Below are positions 13,001 through 25,000 of a stretch of 64,000 nucleotides of DNA, piece after piece. The notes under the pieces are model-generated. The model searched no databases. It had not been told where the DNA came from and worked only from the letters and a program-made list of their open reading frames with translations. The stretch is from Achatina immaculata (taxonomy: Eukaryota > Mollusca > Gastropoda > Stylommatophora > Achatinidae), in contig CM019721.1 of NCBI GenBank assembly GCA_009760885.1, positions 15,873,696 to 15,937,695 on the forward strand, in the 5' to 3' direction. Every line of letters starts with the position of its first letter. Positions within the stretch are counted from its first letter, which is position 1. A program made the position numbers and the translations under genes.

Positions 13001-16000
13001 GGCCATGAGAGTCTTGGGATGCACTATAGATATTCTGGTATGTATCTGCATAACACGGCGACTGTGAGACACAAGTATGAATAGGTCAAGACCTACATCA
13101 CGGTTACAAGTATTGAAAATAATCCTCTTCATATTTCGGTTGGTCAAGACAGACGCATTAAACAAGGAAGATATCCTGGATGGTTGAGGCGGAGGATACA
13201 ATCATGGCAGTGTGTGAGATGAATGCGATTTCACCAAGACAGGACTGGATTTTACTACATGAACCAATCTCCGCTAACACAGATTGGTCTACATTTTGGT
13301 CGTGAATGCCAGGATTGGGTACACAGTGCAAGTGACCTTCGGGTCCAGAGACACTGGGTCTTCGTCTTACATCCTTCCCGTGCCGCTAAACGTCACACAG
13401 GGCTCGCATGGTAGTTTGCCAAGATTTCCTGTTTTCAGCGAGTTTTTCAACCTCATCAAGGGATGTTATTTCCACTAAACTGGCCTCTCTTAACAATGTC
13501 CTCTTTATAGTTTCACGTGTTCGACCTCTGTTTCTTCGGCCTTTTGTGTTCCATTTGATAGCTTGTTTTGGGATTCTCTGGTTGTTTCTTCTCAGATTGT
13601 ATGTCCATCTTTCTTTTTTCTGTTCACCCATGAGATAGGTCGTTGTTTGCTTTGCTCTGCGTTGTTCGTGAATTCGTTCCACTTTATACCGTGTATATTA
13701 CTTAGGCATTTGCTTTGAAAAAAAAGAGTCTATTTCTTGTCTGGGTCTTCAGATATGGTATTATCCACGGATAGCTCAGTGACTAAAGGAAGCAAACGTG
13801 CCTATTGCAATGGAGGAGTTGTGGCAAAGAGGTAGGGTGCCTTTGCAGTTACTATATCCAGAATACGCATGGAGACTGAGACTGCAGTCGGGTGGCTGGT
13901 AAATCAGGAAGTGTCTCATGTTGTTGCTGTGATGAACTCAGGCAGTTATGATGTGGAGATACACAAGAACTCTGTGAATTTACTTGACATAATAGACGAT
14001 AAATAAAGAAGCATTGGAACAATTCAGTTTGCATAAATTAAGAGATAGAAACCGAAGAATATCTCTTATGGTAAAGTTACACATGACAGTGATTCATTAC
14101 CACTCGGTGAGTTCAGCTTAGAGTATATCTTTGTATATCTTAGAGTATATCTTAGAGTATATTTTGTTAAATCATGCTATATATGTATGTAATAAAATAC
14201 TTGAGAAAATGTTAACAATGACCATAAATAATTAATATTCTTCCATCTTTATACTTTTCATTAACCAAGTAATTGTATCGTTTAATTGTTATTTAGTATT
14301 GTCATACATTACTTCCAGCGTATTGGTGTAAAGATGTAAAGTTTATACATTGGTTTGATGTCTTGCTTGTATTATTAAGAATGTATAATACTTCTAGGTT
14401 GAACTATTGGCTAACAAGTATCCTGGAACCGGGAAAAAAAATTAAGGTTGCTGCTTACAGTACGTTTGTAGTACTTGAATAATTTAATTACTTAATTACA
14501 ACTCTCATAAGTCCCTCATTCCCTTTACTCTCTCCTTTAGCACACCCAGACTGTATGCGTCCTCTAAGTCAATGGCAGTCCCCGCGGTCTCATCCTTCCT
14601 TTGAAAACCCTCATAAATATCATATGCGAGAATCGAACCATTAGTTACAGTGTCTCTGCCAAGGCGATATACTCTAAGCGTCTCCGATAGTTGATCTTGA
14701 ACCTCTAGATCATCAGATAACATCTTGCAACAACCTTTCCTTGACTTTGCCAAGTGCGCTCTGCATGGTAATTACTCGATAACCATTTAGTTCGGAATGA
14801 TCCTTATCGGTTTACTTATTGGCATTAGATAGATGTGCAAGTGTAAGAAGGGGTGGGATGCGGGGACCGTCTTCCTGGCCCGACCAGCCAATGAGCGGGT
14901 TCCAACGCATCGCGAGTAGAGAGAGAGAGAGAGAGGCAAGCATGGATGAAAAAAAGGGAGTGAACTACTTCACTTGTGATTTGTTTTCGTGGGTTAAGGC
15001 GCGAATTTAAAATGTGTGCCTTCTCAATATATATTGTATATATGTGCCTAATCAGAGTAGAGTTGCAGTTTTGTGTTATAAATCAAGATTATCGCGCCAC
15101 TTCTGTAATGTTGCTTTCGTGCAGGATCTCTGTGTAGACGTAAACTGTGTACTATTATTAATATGAATATAGGTAATCGAGAGCAGATTGCTGGTTAGAA
15201 TGTGTATACTTTTCATTGTAGGTATCGAGTGCACTTAGAGGGGGACTACATATTGTTCATGTGATTATTAGTATCGCTTTTGATTGTATTGATTACTGTG
15301 TGATTATATTGATGAATATATGCATTTGTATGGAAAGCAGGAGCGTTGCACAAGGAAAGGTGCACGGAGATTCACCATCGCAGTAGGCGCAGTGACGAGT
15401 GTCTTAAGGTGGAAGGAAGGAAGGTGTTAGGAAAAAATAGGAGGAAGGAGTTACAGAAGAAAGGAGACGGTTGCACAGGCAACAGAATAGTATTGAATTA
15501 AGATAGGAGGCTACCAGGTGCAGAATGCACCGACGACCAAAGTCGTATGATAGAGAGTGCGGAGGAAAGTAGAGAAGGGAGAGATATAATGAGCTACCAG
15601 GTGCACGGCCACAGATGACCAAAGTCATAAGGTAGACGATAGAGGGATAAGAGGTGGGACTAGAAGAAAGGTAGGAACTCAAGAAACAGCTGATGTATAC
15701 AGGGAACTAGTAGAAATGGAACTCATGATTGAGACAATTAGACAATTGATATTAAGGAACCATGATATTATTAGTATTGATCATTGGTAGTTGTGTACTC
15801 TGTGTTGTAGTCCTGTTCTGTCATTCTCGTTTATTAAACAGCGTGAGCTGGAACTTGTTTTGAAACTTTTAGTTTTGGGTTTTCATTTGATATATATTCG
15901 CCTGTGTTTCTATGTGTGGTATACATGGATAATTAACATCTTAAATAATGATTGCCGTCCAAGTATGGCAGGTCTAACACAGTTGCACAAGGAAGGGGAA

Positions 16001-19000
16001 AACTGGAAGAAGTGGAGAGTTTTGAATATCTTGGATCACTGCTAACTAATAATGGAGATACAATGAGGGAAATTAAAAGGAGGACATCTATCACTCTTCA
16101 GAAAGTAAAACAAATAAAGAATCTGTGGAGAATGCAGACAGGACCACAAAAATAAAATTGTTAAGGGCATGCATCTTTCCCATCGCAACATATGCCTGTG
16201 AGACCTGGACACTTACAAAACAGCTGAGAAACACATACATGCCTTTGAATGTAAATGCTACAGAAGAGTTCTTCAAATATCGTGGACACAAAAAAGAGCA
16301 AATATATCTATACTACAAGAGCTTAATATTGAAGAAGGCTGGCTAGTAAAGAAGATTAAAGAGAGAAAACTTAAATGTTTTGGACACATTAAACCCCATG
16401 ATAATTTAGAGAAGACCGTATTGGAAGGTTACATAATGGGAAAAAGAAAAAGAGGAAGACCAAAACGAAGATGGCTGCAAGACATCGCTGACGATCTGCA
16501 AATTGATGCAGAAGCAGCAGGCCATCTTGCTCACAACCGAGAGGCCTACAGGAGTGCTCTTTGAGAGGCTAAGTTCCGCAAGGGACATGCACATGAATGA
16601 ATGAATGAACACGGTTAGAGAAGTCAAGGATCTGAGAAGAGATATTTGTTCGACCCACATTTGTACGACAGTACAGGGTTTGAAGTAATTATATTACTTC
16701 CATATCAGCTGAGAGATGTAGTGTAATTATCTTGTTTACACAAACACTCTGCCGTTATGTCCCCTGTAGGTAAGCTTCGATTATACTCTTTCGTTACCTT
16801 CTCTACTATATTGTCACTGATATGCTTACTGGGTCAGAGCAATGAACACATTTTCAGTGACAGTAAGTACCGACAAGATAAACTACATTCACATCGAAAT
16901 ATGCCATTGAATGACATTGTACAGATTCACTGAACACTCTGGCGATTATGTGTGCTGAGAACTTTTTTTAAACTTTCGTTTTCGAGTGGTTAGTTTGTTG
17001 TATTCTCATGGTGAGGCATTTTGCTCGTCTTCTAGGTGCGTGGGATTTCTAGAAGCAACCTCTTAACAAATTTTCTTTTTCTCCTATCCGAAGTATTTTT
17101 ACATTTTTAGCACTGAATCTACGTGTCATGCTCCCTTACTGTAAGCAGGCCCTATAAGATGTAGGTTCGGTGCCCTGAGGGTTTTCCCTGTTTTAAGGGT
17201 GGGGTTGGGGGGAGGGGGTCAGGAAGCCCATAGTGGATGTAAAAATGTAAGCGGGTAGGGAGGAGATGGACTGTTTTGTACTGGCTTTAAAATTTTCTCT
17301 CTGAGGTCCAGGTTGTAAGATTACAGATCAGAGAATATAACAGAAAACGGTTGGTACTTCACAGTGAGAAAAGAACAAAGCAACGAACATTCCAGTCTTT
17401 CATATAAAAGTCCATAAAATAATTGAAACAGTACAAAGATCGGCTTCATAGGGAATTAAAAATATGATGATGATAGTGAAGATGATATAAATTAATAAAT
17501 GTTCTGTTAGCACATCAGTTCCCAAACTTTTTGGGCCGTGGAGCCCTTTTCAGTGAAAGCTAGCACGCGGACACCAGCAGACATTTTTTATCACAGGGCA
17601 GGGCTTAATAAACTGAGAAGGCGACGGAGTGACATGGGAATGTTAATTACACTGTGAAATTATACATGTGTGTCAAGATGACACTTAATGTTACCAATAA
17701 GTGAATGACAGTTTACTGAATTTACATGGAAAAAAACACATACCTTAATGTGCCCGATGAAGTTGTTCGTGACTTGCAACGCTGACATCTTTAATGTTTG
17801 GCGTTATAGAGGAAAGTTGCAACCTCATGTCCCTTTCAGCATCAAGTCTACTGCAGTATTTTATCTGTTGTTTATACAAAATGTGACAATCCATATCCAC
17901 ACACATAGGTGCTGGTAAATGGAAGACGAACGATGACAGTTTTCTTCACAAATTCAGGATACACATCGTTTCTTTTGCACCAACATTTAACCAGTGATTC
18001 ACTGTGAAACTTTTCGTAGGGAAAAATCTCATACCATGTCAATGAATTTCTCATACTGGAGTGCTGTTAACTGACCAGGCTTTTTCGTGCCAGGAAATGG
18101 GTTCTTGACCCATGGATAGTCTTCAAGCTTTGTACAAACAGAAATTCTGGAAAACCCAATAGAAGTGGAGGAGGCAAGACAGACAATTAAGTCTGCCAAA
18201 ATGGTACACTCGGTCCTGATGCCGGTAAGGGCATCTCAGAGAAGCTGACGACAAGGTAGTAAAGCAGATGACAGAAAATTACAACCAGAGTTTGAAAACT
18301 GGCGTAATACCCGAGTAATAACTGCACAGTTACTTGATTCCCTTGCCATATACATTTTGTCATAAATTTAACTCATAGTATTAAGAGGATTGTAATCAGC
18401 TTTCTAGAGATCAGCGGGCTATTACCCAATAGACTAGGAAGTTATCGTCCAGGAAGAGATACACCGATCCTAGCGTATATTAGAGATTCCAGAAAAAAGA
18501 GGAAACCGTAGTTGTGGCACTTGATCTTGAGGATGCATACAACATAGTGGATTATAAAAGTCTATTGACATTTCTGATGGAGTCTGATGCAAGATAAGTT
18601 CGGTGAATAGCTTCAATGCTGTTAAGGCAGTCAGTTATACCTTGAGATACAGAACATGGATCTTAGAGCCCAGAACCATTGGTACGGGGCTGTTTCATTG
18701 ATCGTCCTTGTTTCCTGTGCTATTCAATGTACAGGTATATTCCACTGACATTGTGCTGTTATTTGGAAACGGTGTGGGTCGAACGCTGGCATATGCTGAC
18801 GGTATATTAACATACGAGCGCGAGATGTATAGAGAGGAACTAGCCACAAGGGTACAGAACAGGGTGGATCAGATAACAAGCTGGTGTGAGGATAACAATG
18901 CGGTGGTAAAACTCTGAAAAAGCTAACATCCTGTGGTGCTCTTTAACAACAGAATTGTAAGATCTGAAGTTCCGATTGTGAAGTATCGGAGACAAGATAC

Positions 19001-22000
19001 TAAGAGAACACATTTCATGCCGTATCTAGAGATCACATTTGATCGATCCTTGATCTTTGCACAACACGTGGACAATGTAATACAAAAAAGGACAGAAAAA
19101 CGTTGTAAGCAGTTAGGTTAATGGCTGCCTCAAACTTTCCACAGCGTAATTCTATTCTTGCTGATGCAGGCGCTGGTGATGTCACCATTTGAATATGATC
19201 TAGGCCTGCTCATCCTGTCAAATGTACAGCTGAACAGACTAGAGCGTGGCAGAAAACGCATCGTAGGGAACCAACTCTTGAAGGGAACTATTACCAAACA
19301 TACTCTTGAATGGATGCTGTGACTGTCCTGAATGTAGTGACGCCGATTTTGACATTTTTAAAATTTGAAGCTTTTGTCATAAAAGAACCTCTCGAGGTTT
19401 AGTGCATCCGTGCATCTCTTCCAAAACGTCTTTTAGGTCATGGAAGCTATCTAGGTCGCAGCTATGAGCAAAATTTGCCCTAAACCGTAACTTTCTCTTG
19501 AAACCATGGATTATATCATTTTCAGTGAATATATTCTTGCATTTCTATTGCATTGCTAGACTTACGTCACTTACTTTTGCAAAGATATCTGCCAGATAAG
19601 GAAGTCTTGCCAAGCACTGCGTTGTGAACGAATTTCCTGTGAATGTTTCATTGTTGAAAGCTTCGCGGTTGTATGTTGCCGTCCCTCTAACCGTGGCAAT
19701 TTGCTGATGTGTCCGACTGATGTGACTTTTTTTTTTCAGAATCGTTACAATTTCCCTGATGATATGGCCGCTAGTGGCAGTTTTTTCTTCCTTCATATTG
19801 TGGCAGTTTTTTTCCTTCCTTCATGTTGTGGCAGTTTTTTTTCTTCCTTCATGTTGTGGGAGTTTTTTCTTCCTTCATGTTGTGGCAGTTTTTTCTTTCT
19901 TTTTCACACCCCAGTCCTCAACACACAGAGAAACTGCTGATGAACTTTTTATATTTACCTTCAATAATGACGCCAGATTGCTCAAGGGTTGGGTTTCAAT
20001 GGTTTATTTTCAGTTTTTTTTTCATCACAATCCTTTCCTTAAAAAAAACTGCAGAAAAGAGTTTGATTCCACCAGCTGAAAGCGTTTACACTGCGCCATC
20101 ATTGACGAACATACATGCAAGAACAAATTCCCTGCAACGTTAATGGCATAAATAGACTGATACGAAGAAGAAGAAGATGCACCGTACCATTTCAATTGCA
20201 CATGGCTTTATACGTTTTTTGTCTGTTGTGTGAGATTCTCCTGCCAGTTCTATGCGATACCTATATAAGATGCTTCAGTGGCCTTTTTATTCATAGTCGG
20301 TGATGCGTGCAGCATGTGTACTTTTGGGTGTTCAACAGCTCATTAGGCTTGTGCAGAAAATACTCTAAATGTTTGTTTTTTTGCCTTTCCGCAAGCATTG
20401 TTTCAAATTTAGAGGCAATTTTTACGGACACCATGAACGTGTTTGGTAGCACTTTGTTACATTCTTGGACTCCATAAATGTAGACTCAATAACTCTCGTT
20501 GTATTTCCCTTTCTTACTTACTGTTTCTCTATCGAAGAAAGCAATCTAAAAATGTGTACGAACACATTTCTACCGCGCTTATAAGTCATGCAAGCAAGAT
20601 ATTGCTACGAATCATATTGAAAAGGATGGAAAGAAAAATAGAACAAGAAACACATGAAGTACAGGTGGGTTTCAGACCAGGCAGAGGCACCAGAGATCAT
20701 ATACATAAACATGAGGGACATCATAGAAAAGTGTAGACAGTTTAATGTGGATCTACACACCTGTTTGGTAGACTATTCCATAGCGTTTGACTGTGGACAA
20801 CATCAACAGTTATGGTCTATTATGAACATCATGGATTTTCTCAATCATTTGATACACCTCATCACCAAGCTGTATCAAGCAGCAGTGAGAGTAGATGACC
20901 AAACATCATGTTGGTTTTGATGTACAAAACGGAGTAAGACATGGATGTATCCTTTCTCCATACTTTTTTAACATCTACGGCGAAAACATCATGAAAAATG
21001 TAAGAGATGAACAGGAAACAGGTAAATTTAACTCTTTCAAATGGGGGGGGGGGGGGCACCAGCTTCCAGAAATTAGATACATCAATGGTACTGTCCTTCT
21101 ATCTAACAACTAGGAAGATTCTCTGAACCAAAAGACACAGCGAATAATTAGAACCTCTTTTTAAACACCAACAAAACCAAAGTAATGATAATTGAGAAAA
21201 TAAGAAACTAGCCCACATTTACATTGGACCATAAAGAGCTTGAAACATAAATTTGAATATCTAGGTTCAATCATCATCACCAATGGCGACTGCGCAGTGG
21301 AAATCAAAAGAGGACTAGCAGTTTCATCACAGAAACTAGCACAAATAAATAAGTGGCAAGGTCACCAACAAGAAAACAAAGTCACTAAAAGTGACAACTT
21401 ACGGATGTGAAACACTGACACTAAACAAATCACTAGAAAAGAGAATAACAACATTTGAAATGAAACATTACAGGGCACTTAGAATATCATGGATAGAGCG
21501 AAAATTAAATAAAGAGACACACCATAAAAATTAGAGCTGAGCTACTGTACTTCGTCCACGTCAAGAGACACAATAGTTTGGAGAGGCTCATAGTAGAAGG
21601 TATAGTACCTGGCAAAAGAGAAAACGGGCCACCGTGTTGGAAGTGAACTCAGGACATCACGGAAAAACTGAATATGTCACTGCGAGACGCTGGTCAACTT
21701 GCCAAGATCGTATTGCACTCCGGGAGGCTGTGAGAGAGACAACGTTCTGGAAAGGACATGTCACATGAATGAATGAATACTTACTGTTGCAGAGGATCTG
21801 ATTAAAACAGATTTATGTGTGTCGCTTCAGCCACTGCACACAGATAGGCTCAGTTTCTGCATTCTCAGAAGGGGCACTAGATGACCCAGTCATTGCTTAA
21901 TTCGAAGTTTGCGACAAAGATTTCGGCGGTACATTCCTCAATGTTCTTGTCTTCAGCCAAAGGTCCATCTCTTTGAAGTTTGTATAATAAATAAGAAAAT

Positions 22001-25000
22001 GCACAATTCCAGGGCACGCTCCATCTGAAAAATCAAGCACAAGCACGGGCACTTTCTTGTAATGTTACTGAAGTAGTTTCTCTATCCATTCACAAATTAA
22101 AATGTGCAGACAAGACTGCAATTCACTTCTTTGATGCTGGAACTCACATACCTGTCGTATACAACTGTACAAGGAAACGTGAAGCTTCATTATCACTGCC
22201 CCATACAGATAATAATGAAACGGGAGCAGTCAGGAAGACCGCAGAACGGGCGATATCCCATATCGGTCGTCACATGTGTTTTAAATAATTTCACCGTATG
22301 GCTGTCTTAGCCATCGAATTTTAAAAACCTCGGAAAACGAATTATAGAAGCCCAATGACGTGAAAGTGAAATGTTCACACGCCATCCCGTTTATTAAACG
22401 GATAATAAAAAAAATAATATCTCGCAGAAATCCCGCGGAACCCATATAGATATTCCGAGGAACCAGTGATCTACGGACCACACTTTAGAAACCCTGTGTT
22501 AGCACATAATGCGAAAGAAAATCACATTACGTCATTTTACAAAATTTGAGCTACTTACACTCATCATTGTCCTTGGGTGGACTTGGGATCTGTCCTCTGG
22601 TAGCAAAGAAAGCTGTTGCACAAAGCAGACCAGAGATACCATATATTAAGGTAAAAATAGCAAGAGCCCGGGGAATGTGCGTTCGCCGTGTGTAATGACT
22701 TATAAATAGGGTGGTCGTCAAATATCCAAGATCGTTACAAGACATGATAAACCCGCTCACTGAACTGCTGAAGTTGAAGTGCTTCTCCAGGGTTGTGATC
22801 TGTGGTAGAAACTTTCAGCATTCAAATTTCAAGAGGAAAAGCAATTAAAACAAAATGAAAAAAATGTGCAATAAAATGTGCTGTGACTGAGAGCTAAAAA
22901 TTATGAAACAAGTAAGGTAATATTTCATAAGAGACAGAGTAGGAATGTAATCATGGAAAGGGACAGCATTTAGTACTAAATGCAGCTAAATTTGCTCAAC
23001 TTGTCTCATTAGGCTGGTTTTAAAAATCGTTAGTGAGTTTATCTTTCATAGCTAATCAAACTCTTTTGTTTTGCCTTTTAGCTCACCAGACACTAATCTG
23101 TTCACCAAATTTTGAATCAGCTTCACGGGTTCAGTCAATGCAAACGCAGCAAATTTAAATAATCAATGGGACAGAAATAAATAAAAATATGTTCTAGAAA
23201 TACGAAAGTAAAATTGTATAACTAGCATTAAAAGCACTTACTGATTTGTAAGAGAAAAGTTGTGAGAGATAATATTGTGATTCTGTCAGCCCAGTAACAC
23301 ACTTACTTGTGAATTGATGTAGCTGTTTAAAGCCGAAGTCACAAGTCCAATCAAGCTGTATGCGGCTGAGAAACAAGCAATATTCTTGCAGCCCTGCGTG
23401 ATCAGAAACATCGTTAAAATGTCATAATTACTGAGAGTAATCTTTGTTGCCCTTCACTACAGCAGTTAGTTAAAGTACTAAAAGAATTTAAGGTTTTCCG
23501 AATACCAGGTTAAGTATTTAAGTAACTGAGACTAAATTTCAAATGTTTTATTTCTTATACGTAGTTTTATACTGTAACAAAAGTTTACATAAATAGTGGA
23601 CACTGATTTCAAATTGTTAAATTAACCGAATCTACTACGAGCCTTTTAAATGACTTTAACAAACTTTTTTTTCTGAAAAAAGATCACGTCCTGCTACTAG
23701 TCGTATAGATGGGAGTTTACAATTTGAATCCATCGTAATGCTGAAATGCAAAAGTCGAAAACAAATGAATGCGAAGAACCAGTAGTAGGTAATTTTAGAC
23801 TAGGAATGCGTAATGAAAGAGGAGACAGTGTAGTTGAATGGGCCGAAGAATGCGATTTAACCACAGGGAATACGTGGTTTAAGCAACACCCGAGAAAGTT
23901 ATACACATGTGTAAGCTCCGATGGAAAGGTGAAAAACAAGATCGGTTATATTCTGATCAACAGAAGATTTCAAAATGCATTAACACTGATTATAAACAAT
24001 GCCAGGAGCAGACTGCTACAGTGACCACAAGCTCCAAATAGGCAAGATCGAAAAAACTTAAATCAAAGCCTCGTAACATCATGTGGGATATGACAGCATT
24101 ACAGAAAAAGAAGAGATAAGAGGAAAAGTCTCCATAGAACTGAAAAACAGATATAATGTACTAACAGACCTGGAAATACTATTCCAAGTTACTAATGATA
24201 AATGGAACATATGGAAAGAAGCACTTACAGACGCAGCCAGAATCACGTGGCAAAAAAATAGAGAAGCAGGCACGAAAGGGCTGGATGACAAATGAAATAC
24301 TTGATTTAACTGACTAAAAAAAGCGAGTAAAAACAACAGAGAGCATTATGAAATGATCAACAAAGAGGTCATGAGAAAATGCAATAAAGCCCCCAAAAAA
24401 TCATCATTACAGAAATGTTTAAGGACAACACTAAATGTGACATGAAGAGACCTAATAAGACATGGCACCATCAGGCAAAGGTTGGAGTAACACCAGTGTT
24501 ACACTATATTCAGAAACAGTGTTACACTGTTACCGCCAGACAGTATATCACAGACAACATTCACACTAAGATTTGTAGGTAACAGAGAAAGAGGCCGCCC
24601 AGAAGGAGATGGAGAGAAAGGAAATTACAGAAGTATTAAATATCACATTATATGAAGCAAATCGTCGAGCCCTATCAAGACGTCTATTTGTCCCCTCAAC
24701 ACCTTTGAGCAAGGAGACAAGACAAGACAAGACAAGACAATCGAAAGAAATGTGGCTAGACAAGAAATGTAGAGAAAAAGAAACATCATACACTAAAAAC
24801 TGTTCTAATGTCCAACAGAAAATAAAGGAACTAATGAAACCGAAATATATCTCTAGATCTATGGCAGATAAGGAAAGGAATGTAATCATGGAAAGAGACA
24901 GCATTCTAATTATATATAAACTAGGAAAAAAGTAGGAGCAGCTTTCTTGCTTAACGATTACAAAGTTGTAACCTTTCGGCATGAGCCTTAATCATACAAA

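Larger units (their letters stand above)
17516..22496 (-). mobile_element. hAT transposon, 5 kb, with nested LINEs
   Basis: Ends are CAGTTCCCAAACTTTTTGGG at the left and, read inward on the minus strand, CAGGGTTTCTAAAGTGTGGT at the right, imperfect terminal inverted repeats. The flanks share TGTTAGCACAT (17505-17515 and 22497-22507); hAT elements duplicate 8 bp, so three of the eleven may be chance. Inside, minus-strand transposase remnants include PYLADIFAKVSDVSLAMQ and the C-terminal dimerisation block. An element E copy (18110-19322) and an A-like LINE (20540-21778) are inserted. It sits in OATP intron 4, 51 bp from the exon 4 donor. Confidence 0.78.

Noticed and set aside
11340..13340. 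Twin-priming (5' inversion) of one element E insertion, since endonuclease is on minus and RT on plus
   Set aside because: RNase H and the 3' region occur on both sides, so two copies are present. A single inverted insertion would not duplicate them.
13755..13830. tRNA-like string GGATAGCTCAGTGACTAAAG
   Set aside because: It is element E RNase H coding sequence (TDSSVTKGS). No clover-leaf or B box follows.
11038..14034. A 60-residue protein encoded twice, at 11038-11220 plus and 13852-14034 minus
   Set aside because: Both lie in the 279-bp inverted identical block of element E and run antisense to its RNase H. The identity comes from the repeat and not from a conserved gene.
19701..20143. 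Three overlapping Phe/Leu/Ser-rich open frames
   Set aside because: Produced by a T-rich tandem repeat with no codon bias or family match.
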